From positions 3,243,001 through 3,307,000 of the forward strand of contig NZ_JAUSZF010000001.1 of NCBI RefSeq assembly GCF_030817315.1: a stretch of DNA of 64,000 bases, given 5' to 3'. Positions 24,719 to 34,953 of this stretch are shown here, piece by piece. How positions within the stretch are numbered: position 1 is the stretch's first letter; each line of letters begins with the position of its first letter. The DNA is from Sphingomonas faeni. Its GTDB lineage: Bacteria > Pseudomonadota > Alphaproteobacteria > Sphingomonadales > Sphingomonadaceae. The translations under genes were made by a program, and so were the position numbers. A model generated the notes under the pieces. That model was not told the DNA's origin. It was given only the letters and a program-made list of their open reading frames with translations, and did no database searches.

Positions 24719-27160
24719 TCAGAACGTAAATCCGCTTCGTATGCCGAAGTAGCGCTGGCTATCTCTTCCAGGCTTGTAGCTGACGGCGAGAGTGGAGGGA
24801 GAGGCGGTTACACCGTAGTTCCAGACACCGTCCCGTCCCTTGGTCAGAACGTAATCGCGGTCGAATACGTTGTTGACGAACAGCGTCACCTTGAAAGGAC
24901 CGCTTCGGACGCCTGCACCGATGTTCACCAGCGTGTACCCGCGCTGTTTGGAATCCGGATCCTGAAGCAGGCTGAACACGACGCCTGACTGATAGTGGAC
25001 GCTGGACTGAAGAAACCCGGTGATGTCGTCCGTTAGAGGCCGATCATACTGCGCATTGCCCGAGAGATTCCACCGGGGTGAGTTCGGTAGCGTCCGTCCC
25101 GACAGGTCCTGTACGCCTCCGAGGCATCCTTGCGCTACGGTCTGCTGCGGGAAGCATGTCGCGTTGATGAAGCGGTCCATTTTCGCCACGGTGTATGCGC
25201 CGTAGAGGTTCACCGTCAGCGCGGTTGACGGTCTGGCGGCTGCCTCCACCTCGATGCCGTGCGACGTCACCTTGCCAAGGCTGTTCAATATGTTCTGGCC
25301 TGTCGTGTCGTCGCGACTCTGCGCTTGGAAACCGTAGAACGCCTCGTAGAACCCCGTGAGGTTGAACGTCAGCCGATTGTCGAGGAACGTGGATTTCAGG
25401 CCGACTTCGAAGCTGTCGCCGTGTTCTGCTGGCACCGGTTGCCTAGCCGCAACGGCGTCGGCGACCGGTACGCCCTTCAACGGGCCCGACGCCAACGGCG
25501 TACGCACGGTGTAGGTGCTCGTCAGGTCGTATGCCAAGCCCTTGTAGCCGCGCGCATAGTCCGCGAACACCATCACGCTCTCGGTCGGCCGGAATTGGAT
25601 CGCGGCCTTGCCGGTCACGACCGTGTCCTGGTCACACGTCGAGATCGCGAGACCGGCGGTCCCGCTCGTCGTCGAACACCGCGGGTATCCGTAGCGCACG
25701 CCGGTTCCTCGATCGACGAAGCTGTATCGGACGTCCTCCCGATGGACCCGAAGACCGCCGGTCAGCGAAAGCCGTCGCGTCAGGTCGTACGTGGCTTGCC
25801 CGAACGCGGCATAGGTCTGCTGCGCCGACCTCGCGAGATAGCTCGAATAGGCGATGCTGTTCGTCGAGGGCAGCGACGGCAATCCGTTGAAGTCGCCCAA
25901 GGAGTTGGATCCGCGCACGTAGTCGCGGAGCGACCGCGTGTCGCTGTAGAACAATCCCGCGACGTAGCGCAGGCGGCCCCGGTCGGGCGACGTGAGGCGA
26001 AGCTCCTCGGTGAAAGTCGTAACCTTGAAGAACCCGCCGTTCGCCGATCCGCCCGCCGGTGCAGCCGGGGCAACCGTACGGAAGTCGAAGGCGCTGGAGT
26101 CCGTATCCTGAAGATCGACCAGCTTGTAGCGGTCGATCGAACTGATCGACGCGATCGTCGGGCCGCCATCGAACGAATACGCGGCCTTCACGCCGGTGCC
26201 GTAGTCTGTGGAACTCCCCTTCGAATCGATGTCGAGCCGTGTGAGGCGGTTCTGAGAGGATGGCACGATCCCTGCGAGGATGACGTTCTGGTCGATGCGT
26301 CCGCGAGCGAAGGTGACGCCCGGGCTGAGCTGATACTGCGCCGGCGCACAACAGGTCGATTTCGTGCGGACATAGTAGGGCGATGCGATGATCGAGGCGT
26401 TCGATTCCGGTTCCCAAAGTAGCTTGCCGCGAAGCAGAACGTCCGACTGGCCGTTGAGCCAGTTGCCGGTGAACGTGTTGAAAATGGTCCCTCGATACTT
26501 GCTGTAGCTGCCGGAAAGGCGCGCCTTCAACGTGGAGGTCAGCGGACCGGAGATGCTGCCCTGATACCGCTGTTCGCCGTCGTCGGTGAAGAACGTCTCG
26601 GCTCGCGCCGAAAGCCGGTCGGTCGGAGCCAGCGTCGTGATGTTGATTGCCCCCGCCGACGCCGCCTTTCCGAACAAGGTGCTCTGAGGTCCTCGCAGAA
26701 CCTCGATCTGCGCGACGTCGGCGAGCGCAGTGAACGCCGCGGCCTGGAAGGCCTGGGGGATGTCGTCTACTACCACGACGACACTGGGCTGCGTGGAGAT
26801 GCTGTACGCATAGGTCCCGATGCCGCGGATGTTGATGCTGTTGTTGGCCGGCTGGCTCGTCTTCGTGATGGTCAGCGACGGTGCCGTCCGGACGAGATCA
26901 TCGAAATCCCGTACGTTCGCCCGTTCAAGTCCCGCCGACGTGATCGCGAGCACGGAGGCGGGTACGTCCTGGATGCTCTGCGACCGCTTGTTCGCAGTGA
27001 CTACGATGTCTTCCAACGCAGCGCTCGGAGCGCTTGGGGAGGGGGACCCGGCGTCGCCCGACGCAGCGTCCGCCGGAGTACCTGACTGCTGGGCTTGCGC
27101 CAGTTGCGTGCAGGCAACGGCGTACACGGCGGCGCACGCCAGCAAGCTAGGCTTCTTCAT
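24719..27160 (-). CDS. TonB-dependent receptor, oligosaccharide-type
   Basis: This outer-membrane transporter has 813 residues. A signal peptide (MKKPSLLACAAVYAVACTQLAQAQ) is followed by a TonB-box-like 'LEDIVVTANKR' and a plug ('SINIRGIGTYAYS', 'VAQIEVLRGPQSTLFGKAASAGAINI'). The barrel ends in 'YFGIRSGFTF', an aromatic C-terminus that suits outer-membrane insertion. There is no STN domain, so it should transport without FecR signalling. The start follows GGGAGGA. A GTTGTAATACAAC palindrome and TTGACA lie about 90-110 nt upstream. The gene is probably co-transcribed with the GntR regulator and induced with the other polysaccharide genes. Substrate is inferred from context as uronate-containing oligosaccharides. 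Confidence 0.88.
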   Translation of the reverse strand: MKKPSLLACAAVYAVACTQLAQAQQSGTPADAASGDAGSPSPSAPSAALEDIVVTANKRSQSIQDVPASVLAITSAGLERANVRDFDDLVRTAPSLTITKTSQPANNSINIRGIGTYAYSISTQPSVVVVVDDIPQAFQAAAFTALADVAQIEVLRGPQSTLFGKAASAGAINITTLAPTDRLSARAETFFTDDGEQRYQGSISGPLTSTLKARLSGSYSKYRGTIFNTFTGNWLNGQSDVLLRGKLLWEPESNASIIASPYYVRTKSTCCAPAQYQLSPGVTFARGRIDQNVILAGIVPSSQNRLTRLDIDSKGSSTDYGTGVKAAYSFDGGPTIASISSIDRYKLVDLQDTDSSAFDFRTVAPAAPAGGSANGGFFKVTTFTEELRLTSPDRGRLRYVAGLFYSDTRSLRDYVRGSNSLGDFNGLPSLPSTNSIAYSSYLARSAQQTYAAFGQATYDLTRRLSLTGGLRVHREDVRYSFVDRGTGVRYGYPRCSTTSGTAGLAISTCDQDTVVTGKAAIQFRPTESVMVFADYARGYKGLAYDLTSTYTVRTPLASGPLKGVPVADAVAARQPVPAEHGDSFEVGLKSTFLDNRLTFNLTGFYEAFYGFQAQSRDDTTGQNILNSLGKVTSHGIEVEAAARPSTALTVNLYGAYTVAKMDRFINATCFPQQTVAQGCLGGVQDLSGRTLPNSPRWNLSGNAQYDRPLTDDITGFLQSSVHYQSGVVFSLLQDPDSKQRGYTLVNIGAGVRSGPFKVTLFVNNVFDRDYVLTKGRDGVWNYGVTASPSTLAVSYKPGRDSQRYFGIRSGFTF

Positions 27161-27250
27161 CGCATCCTCCCATTACGCCCGGGTTACCCGGGTCGTGTCC
27201 CTCGCAGGTTGGCGAAGGTAACGGGTGGATCATCCTCCTTCCCCAAAGGA

Positions 27251-27271
27251 TGTCAATGGTTGTAATACAAC
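27251..27271 (-). promoter_or_regulatory. GTTGTNNNACAAC operator and -35 box for receptor gene
   Basis: The palindrome GTTGTAATACAAC is at 27259-27271. Read on the minus strand it is followed after 2 nt by TTGACA (27256-27251), a perfect -35 box pointing at the receptor gene that starts at 27160. The same arrangement occurs at 31249, 36812 and 44833. Confidence 0.75.
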
Positions 27272-27278
27272 TTCTGAT

Positions 27279-28190
27279 CTAGGGGCGGAAGTCCGTCTTC
27301 GCAGCTCGGACCATCGCCAGCCAGTCCTGTTGGGAGTGGACGTCCAGACCGCGATCCCACGCTGCGCCCATGTAGTAGACGAACGGTTTGCCGGGACTTG
27401 CGCGGAGCAGTACGAGATAGTTGTCCGCGTCGGCCGTCACGTCGACGATCGCCGTGGGATCGACCAGCAGGGCGACGCCCATCGTCCCCTTCGTCGGATT
27501 GGTAGGCCCCCACCAGGTCAGGCGTCCGGCGGCCCGGTCCACGGTGAAGGTGCCGCGCTTCGTCTCGTCGGTCGGGTGCTTCGAGATCCCGATGCCGACG
27601 ACGAGGTCGCCCGGCTTGTCGGACTTGAGCGTCGAGACCATTCGCGTGAAGTTCGTGCCGGCTGGAAGCGTGAAGCGGCGCGTCTCCCATACGTTTCGCA
27701 CCACGTCCACGGGCCAGCGATCGTAATCGACGCTAAAGGAAGCCGTAACGGGACCGTCATCGATTATCCGGTACCTGGCGTAGTTCCGGGAGACCCAGAG
27801 CTTGTTGTCGTACCAGATGCCCAGGCCGCCAGCGCCGCGGAAGCTGTGGACGTTGTAGAAGTCGACCCCTTCGCCGTGGTCGGAGTGCTGGTCGCCGGTC
27901 CGAAGCTGGCGGTCCATGAATGGCCACCGGACGTTCTTCCCCCACGCGTCGATCCCCGAACTCGAGGGCGGTTCGGCCTTTTCGAGCGGTCGGCCATAGA
28001 TCCGATGGGCAGTCCGATCGTTCTCCCACAGGATGTCGCCGTATCGATAGGGAGCGAAGACCACTGCCGCTCGCCTCGTCCGGTCGAGAACCGGCGCAAG
28101 CGTACCTCGCTTCTCCGATTTCTCATCGCGCGCGAGGACGGCGACGGGAAGCAGGGACAGGGCGAGGGCGAATGCCTGTTTGAATTGCAT
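27279..28190 (-). CDS. DUF4861 domain protein, polysaccharide-locus associated
   Basis: This secreted protein has 303 residues. The start at 28190 has AAGGAG upstream; a longer ORF reads back into the preceding gene. A signal peptide (MQFKQAFALALSLLPVAVLA) is evident. The mature part fits DUF4861, which is found with pectin, ulvan and other uronate-degrading enzymes and has no settled activity. Visible features are 'YGDILWENDRTAHRIYGRPLE', 'GVDFYNVHSFRGAGGLGIWYDNKL' and 'FVYYMGAAWDRG'. Its conserved Asp, His and Trp/Tyr residues suggest carbohydrate handling (epimerase, hydrolase or binding). It is the last gene of the leftward group kduI-kduD-DUF4861, 139 nt after kduD. Confidence 0.8.
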   Translation of the reverse strand: MQFKQAFALALSLLPVAVLARDEKSEKRGTLAPVLDRTRRAAVVFAPYRYGDILWENDRTAHRIYGRPLEKAEPPSSSGIDAWGKNVRWPFMDRQLRTGDQHSDHGEGVDFYNVHSFRGAGGLGIWYDNKLWVSRNYARYRIIDDGPVTASFSVDYDRWPVDVVRNVWETRRFTLPAGTNFTRMVSTLKSDKPGDLVVGIGISKHPTDETKRGTFTVDRAAGRLTWWGPTNPTKGTMGVALLVDPTAIVDVTADADNYLVLLRASPGKPFVYYMGAAWDRGLDVHSQQDWLAMVRAAKTDFRP

Positions 28191-28329
28191 GCTTGTCTCT
28201 CCTTTAGCGCCGGACATCGAAGTCGGCTGCCGAACCGGGGCACCCGATTGGCTCGGGGGGATCCGTCGACCGGAACGGATCGCGGAGGGTTGGGCATGAC
28301 CAGCGCAAGCCGCGCGGGACGCCAAGCCA

Positions 28330-29079
28330 TCAGCGGGCCAGCCAGCCGCCGTCGACGGCGAGGATATGTCCTTGGACATAGTTCGCAGCCGCCGAGGACA
28401 GGAATACGGCGGCGCCACCGAGGTCAGACGCATCGCCCCATTTGCCCGTTGGAATCCGGTCCATGATCGACTTGTTGCGCACTTCGTCGGCCTGCAACGC
28501 AGCGGTATTGTTGGTCGCGATGTATCCCGGCGCGATCGCGTTGACGTTGACACCCTTCGCGGCCCACTCGTTCGCCAGAAGCTTGGTGAGGCCACCGATG
28601 CCGGACTTCGACGCCGTGTAGCTCGGCACACGGATGCCGCCTTGGAACGTGAGCATCGAGGCGATGTTGACGATCTTGCCCGATCCCTGTCCGATCATGT
28701 GTCGCCCCGCCGCCTGGCAGAGAAAGAACACGGACTTGAGATTGGTGTCCACCACGGCATCCCAGTCCTGCTCGGTGAAGTCGACAGCGTCGGCGCGGCG
28801 GATGATGCCGGCGTTGTTAATCAGGATATCGAGTCCGCCGAGTTTTCCGACGGTCTCGTCGACGACCCGCTGGACCGGCTCGATCGTCGAGAGGTCGGCT
28901 GACACGACCTCCGCCCTTCGGCCGAGCGCGCGGACCTTCTCCACCGTCTCCACCGCCGGCGTGCGACCGACCGCGGCGATATCGGCACCGGCCTCCGCCA
29001 GCGCGAAGGCGATCGCCTGCCCAATGCCCGTGTTCGCCCCGGTCACGATGGCCACCTTGCCGGATAGGTCGAACATCAT
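28330..29079 (-). CDS. kduD: 2-dehydro-3-deoxy-D-gluconate 5-dehydrogenase (KduD), SDR family
   Basis: This NAD(H)-dependent short-chain dehydrogenase has 249 residues. It should reduce 2,5-diketo-3-deoxygluconate to 2-keto-3-deoxygluconate in the pathway from unsaturated uronates. The Rossmann motif TGANTGIG is at about 15-22, NNAG at about 88-91, and the catalytic Ser (NIASML) and YTASK at about 150-155. 'DINTNNT'-like KduD signatures such as '[17 protein letters not shown]' and the end '[12 protein letters not shown]' support KduD over a general SDR. The ATG at 29079 overlaps the kduI stop (ATGA), so the two are translationally coupled. An in-frame ATG at 29091 would overlap more. Confidence 0.9.
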   Translation of the reverse strand: MMFDLSGKVAIVTGANTGIGQAIAFALAEAGADIAAVGRTPAVETVEKVRALGRRAEVVSADLSTIEPVQRVVDETVGKLGGLDILINNAGIIRRADAVDFTEQDWDAVVDTNLKSVFFLCQAAGRHMIGQGSGKIVNIASMLTFQGGIRVPSYTASKSGIGGLTKLLANEWAAKGVNVNAIAPGYIATNNTAALQADEVRNKSIMDRIPTGKWGDASDLGGAAVFLSSAAANYVQGHILAVDGGWLAR

Positions 29080-29918
29080 GCCAGCTGACAAATGTCGAGG
29101 ACGTTCATGTCGGTATAATCCTGGTTCTCGCCGGCCATCGCCCAGATGAACGCGTACGCCTTGGTCCCCGAGCCCATGTGGATCGACCAGGGTGGGCTGA
29201 TCACCGCTTCCTCGTTCGCCATGACGATGTGGCGGGTCGCCTCGCCTTCGCCCATGTAGTGAAACACGCGGTCCTTCTCGAGATCGTCGAGCTCGAAATA
29301 GAAATAGATCTCGCTGCGACGCTCATGGATGTGCGGCGGCATCGTGTTCCAGACCGAGCCCGGCTTCAGCACCGTAAGCCCCATGACGAGCTGCGCGCTG
29401 TCGCAGATACCAGGGATGACCATCTGATAGATCGTCCGCTCGTTCGACTCCTCGAGGCTGCCGCGCTCCAGCGTGGTCGCATCGCCGACCGAGATCACGC
29501 GCGTCGTGAACGCCTTGTGCGCCGGGCACGACGCCAGATAGAAGCGTGCGCCGTCGCCGGAGAACTGCACGTCCTTCGCGCCCATCGTCACGTACAGGCA
29601 GTCCTTGTTGCCGAGCGCGAACGTCTCGCCATCGACCGTCACGGTGCCGCCGACCTTGCCGACGTTGACGACCGCGAGCTCGCGACGTTCGAGGAACGGG
29701 TGACCCGCCGCCGATGCCGGCTCGGTCTGGTCGGGCAGCTTGACGCTACCGCTGGCGACCGCGACGCCGCCGATCACGAAGCGTTCGGCATGCGTGTAGT
29801 TCAGCACGCACTCGCCGTCGCGGAACAGGTCCTGGATCAAATAGCGGTCGCGCAGCTCGTCGTTGGAGACGCACTCCATCATGTCAGGGTGCGTGGCGTA
29901 GTAGGTGCGTTCGTACAT
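29076..29918 (-). CDS. kduI: 5-dehydro-4-deoxy-D-glucuronate isomerase (KduI)
   Basis: This cupin isomerase of 280 residues is almost exactly the usual KduI length. It converts 5-keto-4-deoxyuronate, formed spontaneously from the products of polyuronate lyases and GH105, to 2,5-diketo-3-deoxygluconate. The N-terminus '[23 protein letters not shown]' and the metal site '[18 protein letters not shown]' (HxH...E) are diagnostic, as is '[33 protein letters not shown]'. The start at 29918 has GGAG 6 nt upstream; a longer ORF to 30188 is read-through. It overlaps kduD by 4 nt. It lies 101 nt downstream of the LacI gene and may share its transcript. Confidence 0.93.
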   Translation of the reverse strand: MYERTYYATHPDMMECVSNDELRDRYLIQDLFRDGECVLNYTHAERFVIGGVAVASGSVKLPDQTEPASAAGHPFLERRELAVVNVGKVGGTVTVDGETFALGNKDCLYVTMGAKDVQFSGDGARFYLASCPAHKAFTTRVISVGDATTLERGSLEESNERTIYQMVIPGICDSAQLVMGLTVLKPGSVWNTMPPHIHERRSEIYFYFELDDLEKDRVFHYMGEGEATRHIVMANEEAVISPPWSIHMGSGTKAYAFIWAMAGENQDYTDMNVLDICQLA

Positions 29919-30019
29919 GAAAGGCTCCGATGATCTGCCGCGGGGCGGCGGGAATGGGACGTCGTCCTCGCGTAGCCGACCCGCAGGACGACTTGCGGAC
30001 CGGACCTGCAGGATCGCGA

Positions 30020-31204
30020 TCAAGACATGGCGGGAGGTCCGACGGAGGCGCGCATGACGAGTTCCGACGGCAGGACTGAGGGCTGAGTCACCCCGTCCAT
30101 CCGCGGTTCGCTGCCAGCGAGAAGCTTCCTCGCTGCGGAACGGCCCATCGCCTGTATGGGCCATCGCACCGTGGTGAGCGGGGGCCACACGTGCGCCGCG
30201 GTCGACGTGTCGTCGAATCCAACTATGGACAGATCTCGCGGCACCGTGAGGTTCCGCTGACGCGCAGCATGGAGCGCGCCGGCCGCCATCTCGTCGTTGC
30301 AGGCCAAAATGGCTGTGGGCGGCGGCATCTGGTCCAGCAGCCGACTTGCCGCCGCGATCCCCGAATCGAACCGGTAGTCGCCTCGGACGGTCATACCGGG
30401 CGGGAGCGTCACCCCCGCTTCCGCCAACGCTGCGAGAAAGCCAACGCGGCGCTCCGCCGCCGAGCGGAAGCCGTGCGGACCTGCGATGAGCCCTATGCGC
30501 CGATGGCCGAGCCCGATCAGGTGGCGCGTAGCCTCCGCGACCGCCTCGGCATCGTTCGAGGATACCGAGTGCGCGTCATCGTCGAGAGGGGCCGATCCCA
30601 TCCGCACGTAGCGGCAACCCAGTTCCGCGCAGTGTTGGGCCAGTTCGTCGTTCTCCGAGATGGGCGGTAGGAGCATCACGCCATAGAGCCGCTGCCGATC
30701 GAGAAACCGCCGGACGTCGTCCATCATTCCGGGCGATCCCCGGTCGACCGGGCGGATCACCAAGGCGAAGTCCGTTTCCCGGATCGCCTCCAGTATGCCC
30801 TGCTGCACCCCCAGAATCATCTGCGAGTTCGGATTGTCGTGGATGAGACCGATGAGAGAATTGCGGCCCGTTGCCAAACTCCGAGCCTGCAGATTCGGAA
30901 CGTATCCAAGTTCGGCGATGACGAGTTCGATCCGCTTGCGCGTCTCGATCCTGAGTTGCGGCGAGTCGTTGATGACCCGGCTGACGGTCTTCTTCGATAC
31001 GCCGGCAAGACGCGCGACATCGCTGATCGTCGGGTTGGCAGCCGCAAGCGCGGCGCTCGTCCTTGCGTCCGCGAGCCTCACCGGCCGCTCGGTGCTCACC
31101 AGCTCCAAAGCAACCCGCCCTCCAGCCGGTTCACACGCAGATATGCTGTGGGCTCGACCGGTAACGTCACGAAATTGCGGTCGTGAGACGTCGGGATCCC
31201 CCAT
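30020..31204 (-). CDS. LacI-family transcriptional regulator
   Basis: This regulator has about 394 residues from the ATG at 31204. The HTH (about 58-80, '[46 protein letters not shown]') is preceded by an unusually long 55-residue N-terminal stretch. The true start may therefore be downstream, for example the GTG at 31099 with GGAG close before it. The periplasmic-binding-protein-like ligand domain (about 110-390) has '[13 protein letters not shown]' and '[54 protein letters not shown]', typical of sugar-binding members. It probably controls the kdu genes behind it or the glycosidase operon diverging in front. No CG-centred LacI operator was seen. Confidence 0.88.
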   Translation of the reverse strand: MGDPDVSRPQFRDVTGRAHSISACEPAGGRVALELVSTERPVRLADARTSAALAAANPTISDVARLAGVSKKTVSRVINDSPQLRIETRKRIELVIAELGYVPNLQARSLATGRNSLIGLIHDNPNSQMILGVQQGILEAIRETDFALVIRPVDRGSPGMMDDVRRFLDRQRLYGVMLLPPISENDELAQHCAELGCRYVRMGSAPLDDDAHSVSSNDAEAVAEATRHLIGLGHRRIGLIAGPHGFRSAAERRVGFLAALAEAGVTLPPGMTVRGDYRFDSGIAAASRLLDQMPPPTAILACNDEMAAGALHAARQRNLTVPRDLSIVGFDDTSTAAHVWPPLTTVRWPIQAMGRSAARKLLAGSEPRMDGVTQPSVLPSELVMRASVGPPAMS

Positions 31205-31248
31205 AAACTTGCGATCTCCGACAATTCACCTTCTCCCCGGACGCCCTA

Positions 31249-31271
31249 GTTGTGTGACAACCTTATTGACA
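31249..31271 (+). promoter_or_regulatory. GTTGTNNNACAAC operator and -35 box for glycosidase operon
   Basis: The palindrome GTTGTGTGACAAC (31249-31261) is followed after 4 nt by TTGACA (31266-31271). It lies upstream of the GH3-GH105-lyase operon and also between the divergent LacI gene and that operon, so it could affect both directions. No clear minus-strand -35 was found. Confidence 0.75.
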
Positions 31272-31337
31272 TCCCCCTAGAAAGGAAAGAGGTATGCCAC
31301 CGGTGTCAAGGCAATGGCCTGATCGAAGGAGAAGGAT

Positions 31338-33808
31338 TTGAGGGGCAGTTTCGTCGCCACCGCTGCATGCGCCATGACGTGCGCGGCCGCCGTCGCGATG
31401 GCGACTCCCGGCGCTGACGAAGTTGGGCGCGTACATGCCGAACTCTGGCCGGAAACGACTCTCCGGCAGTCGGAAGCGGCGATAGAGATGCGTGTCGCGC
31501 TTATGCTCGAACGAATGTCACTGGAGCAGAAGGTCGGGCAGACCATTCAGGGCGACATCGCGAGCACGACCCCGGAAGACGTCGCGACGTATCATCTGGG
31601 ATCGATCCTGAATGGGGGAAGCTCGTCGCCGGGAGGTGACGAGTTCGGCCCCGCATCGAGTTGGCTCGCCGCGGCCGACGCCTACTATGCCGCGTCCATG
31701 CGGCCGAACGGCAAACTGCCGCGCATACCGGTCATGTGGGGCAGCGACGCCGTGCACGGTCACAACAACATCGTCGGCGCCACCCTCTTTCCCCACAACA
31801 TCGGTCTCGGCGCTGCGCGGGACCCCGCGCTGATCGAACGGATCGGCGCGGCCACCGCCCAGGAGTTGCGCGTCACCGGGCTCGACTGGACATTCGCACC
31901 GACGATCGCCGTGGCCCGGGACGATCGCTGGGGCGGACGTACGAGAGCTTCTCGGAAGACCCGTCCGTCGTCGCCTCCTACGCCAAGAGCTACGTCACGG
32001 GACTTCAGGGCAGGCGCGGGGCGCGGGATTGGCTGCGCAACGGCCACGTCATCGCCACGGCAAAGCATTTCATCGCCGACGGAGGGACCGCCGGCGGGCG
32101 CGACCGAGGGGATGCTGATGCCGATGAGGCGTCTCTCATCCGTATCCACGCGCCGGCCTACGTGGCCGCGATCAACGCCGGCGTCCAATCGGTGATGGCC
32201 AGCTTCTCGAGCTGGCGCGGCACGAAGATGCACGGCAGCCACGACCTTCTGACCGGCGTGCTGAAGCGGCACTGGGGGTTCGACGGGTTCGTAGTCGGCG
32301 ACTGGGACGGACATGCGAAAGTCGCGGGTTGCACAGCGGTGAAGTGCCCCCAATCCATGAGCGCGGGGCTCGACATGTTCATGGCCCCGACGGGCTGGAA
32401 GGCACTCTTCAATTCCACGCTGGACGCCGCGCGCTCAGGAGCGATTCCGATGACGCGTCTCGACGACGCCGTCCGTCGCATCCTTCGCGTCAAGATGCGG
32501 GCAGGCCTCTTCGAAGCGGGTGCGCCATCCTCGCGCCCGCTGGCAGGCCATTACGAACTTCTCGGCGGCGCCGCGCACCGCGCGCTGGCGCGAGAAGCGG
32601 TCGCCAAGTCCATGGTCCTGCTGAAGGATACCGGGGTTCTGCCGATCCGGCGCGGCGGACGGGTGCTGGTCACAGGCGATGGCGCGGACAGCGTAGCGAA
32701 GCAGTCGGGCGGCTGGACGCTGACATGGCAGGGTACCGGCACCCACCCGGAGCACTTCCCCCACGCCCAATCGATCTTCGCGGGCATCCGCGAAGTAGCG
32801 CGTTACGGGGGCGGTGACGCCGAACTGTCTCGAACGGGCGAATACGCCATCAAACCGGACGTCGCGATCGTCGTGTTCGGTGAAGACCCCTATGCGGAGT
32901 TCCAGGGGGATCGTGCCGACCTGTTGTTCGACGACGCGCACGGCGCTCTCGCGACGATGCGCCGCCTCAAGTCCGAGGGCGTGCCCGTCGTAGCGGTGTT
33001 CCTCTCCGGAAGGCCGCTATGGGTGAACCGGCACCTCAACGCCGCAGATGCCTTCGTGGCCGGCTGGCTGCCCGGATCGGAGGGCGGCGGCATCGCGGAC
33101 GTCCTTTACGGCCGCCGTATGCTCACCGGTCGACTTTCCTTCTCCTGGCCGGCGCAGGCCGGCGGGGCGCCGCTCAATTCCGGCGACACCGGCTATGCAC
33201 CACTATTTCCCTTCGGCTTCGGGCTGAAGCCGGGTCGGCATGCCTGGAAGGTTCTTTCCGAGCGATCAGGCGTGGACGAGAGTCCGCCCGTGGCGGTCGG
33301 TCCGCTCTTTGCAGACGGCCGCGCGACTGGCGGACGCCTCCTGCAGATCGACGGCGCGAACGACAGCCCGCAGACCGTGACCGGCTCGGGGAACAACGGT
33401 TCCGTCGCGGTGCGGCCAGTTGATCGCGAGCGGCAGGAGGACGCCAGGGAGATCGTCTGGAGCGGCAGATCACGGGGGACGCTCCTGGTAGCAAACCTAC
33501 GGCCCCAGGACCTTGGACCACAGTCGCCGACCGTCACGTTGACTCTTCGAGTAGACCGAGCTCCGACTGCTCCGACGTCCTTGGAAATGCGGTGCGGGCA
33601 GGGCTGCGTCGGCAAGCGCGACGTCACCGCGGCGCTGACGCGGCTTGCCGGGCGCGGCTGGACGACCTTCTCCATGCCTCTCTCGTGCTTGATCGGGGCT
33701 GATCTGCACAAGGCCACAGCGCCGTTCGCGATGACGACCAGCGGCGAGATGCGTCTGTCCATCTCCTCGATATCACTCCAGCCCAGCCAAGGCGAACCAT
33801 GCTCCTGA
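31338..33808 (+). pseudogene. GH3 exo-beta-glucosidase with one frameshift
   Basis: This is a secreted GH3 beta-glucosidase of the ExoP type, about 823 residues if the frame is restored. A TTG start at 31338 follows AAGGAGAAGGA; an N-terminal signal (MRGSFVATAACAMTCAAAVAMA) fits. The barrel reads 'VMWGSDAVHGHNNIVGATLFPHNIGLGA' in the first frame up to 'ARDDRWG' near 31932. It then continues as 'RTYESFSEDPSVVASYAKSYV' in the second frame, so one base is missing there. The rest is intact: 'ATAKHFIADGG', the nucleophile Asp in 'DGFVVGDWDGH', the second alpha/beta domain and a C-terminal beta-rich module. It may be a genuine lesion or a sequencing error. It opens the operon and overlaps GH105 by 10 nt. 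Confidence 0.82.
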
Positions 33809-34953
33809 ACGTGCTCCTATCCGCCGCCTTCGTCATGACGGTCCCAGCGACGCCCTCGCCGCAGATGCCCGATCCTGCCGCCATCCTGAAGTCGACCGAG
33901 CGGGTGGCGACGTGGCAGCTCGATCACAAAGATACGTTCGAGCACATGCCGGCGGCGTCGCGCAGCGTACGCGATCCCCGGGACTGGCAGCAGGCGACCT
34001 TCTGGGTCGCGCTGACGGAACTGGCGGATCGGTCCCGCGATCCCGCGTATGCCCGGGCGATCGTCGAACTGGGACGCGCTCAGCGCTGGCGGCTCGGCGA
34101 CAAGCCCTTCCACGCCGACGACCAGCTGATCGCGCAGGCTTGGATCTGGGCGGCGGCGCATGGCGCCGGGGGCGGCGCGCTCGTTCCGACGAAGGCCTAT
34201 TTCGACGCGGTCCTTGCCAACCGGCCGGTCGGCGAGTTGGAGTTCCGCCCTAATCCGAGCGGACGCGGCGATCCGGTCTGCACGCAGCGGTGGTGCTGGG
34301 CCGACGCCCTGTTCATGGCGCCGCCGACGCTGTTGCGGTTCTCCCGCGTAACCGGGGACCGACGGTACGCCCGGTTCGCACACGAGGAGTTCCGCGCGAC
34401 CACCGACTACCTCTACGACCGTAGGGAACGCCTGTTCTTCCGTGACAGCCGCTTCTTCGAGCGGCGCGATGCGAAGGGTCACAAGCTCTTCTGGAGCCGC
34501 GGGAACGGATGGGTCATGGCGGGTCTCGTCCGCATAATAGGCGAACTTCCGGAAACCGATCCGCAAAGAGCGTACTACGTCGGCCTGTTCCGTGACATGG
34601 CCTCGCGGATCGTCGGACTGCAGAAGCCCGACGGATACTGGGCACCTTCGCTGCTCGACAACGGGGCGGACACGCCGCCCGAGACGAGCGGCACCGCGTT
34701 CTTCACCTACGCGTTCGCCTGGGGTGTCGACGTCGGAATCCTCGACGCCAAGACCTACAGGCAGGCGGCGATCCGCGGCTGGGGCGCGCTCGAACGCAGC
34801 GTCCAGCGTGACGGCATGCTGGGCTGGGTGCAGCAGGTCAGCGACCGACCCGACAGCGTCGCGGCGTCCGACACCCAGTTCTACGGCGCCGGCGCCTACA
34901 TTCTCGCAGGAACGGCCCTATACGATCTTTCCAGGCATGGAGCCGCAAGATGA
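33799..34953 (+). CDS. GH105-type unsaturated glucuronyl/rhamnogalacturonyl hydrolase
   Basis: This 384-residue enzyme removes the 4,5-unsaturated uronic acid left at the non-reducing end by polysaccharide lyases. The freed sugar becomes the substrate of KduI. A signal peptide (MLLNVLLSAAFVMTVPATPS) suggests export to the periplasm. The (alpha/alpha)6 barrel includes 'HADDQLIAQAWIWAA', the catalytic-region 'WCWADALFMAPPTLLRFSR', 'LFWSRGNGWVMAGL' and 'DGYWAPSLLDN...ETSGTAFFTYAFAWGV', all standard for GH105. It begins inside the last codons of the GH3 gene and its stop overlaps the next start (ATGA), so the three genes form one operon. Whether it prefers glucuronyl or galacturonyl ends cannot be told by eye. 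Confidence 0.88.
   Translation: MLLNVLLSAAFVMTVPATPSPQMPDPAAILKSTERVATWQLDHKDTFEHMPAASRSVRDPRDWQQATFWVALTELADRSRDPAYARAIVELGRAQRWRLGDKPFHADDQLIAQAWIWAAAHGAGGGALVPTKAYFDAVLANRPVGELEFRPNPSGRGDPVCTQRWCWADALFMAPPTLLRFSRVTGDRRYARFAHEEFRATTDYLYDRRERLFFRDSRFFERRDAKGHKLFWSRGNGWVMAGLVRIIGELPETDPQRAYYVGLFRDMASRIVGLQKPDGYWAPSLLDNGADTPPETSGTAFFTYAFAWGVDVGILDAKTYRQAAIRGWGALERSVQRDGMLGWVQQVSDRPDSVAASDTQFYGAGAYILAGTALYDLSRHGAAR

Noticed and set aside
25259..26422. 387-codon ORF antisense to the TonB receptor
   Set aside because: No recognisable domain; the receptor frame has continuous beta-barrel sequence.
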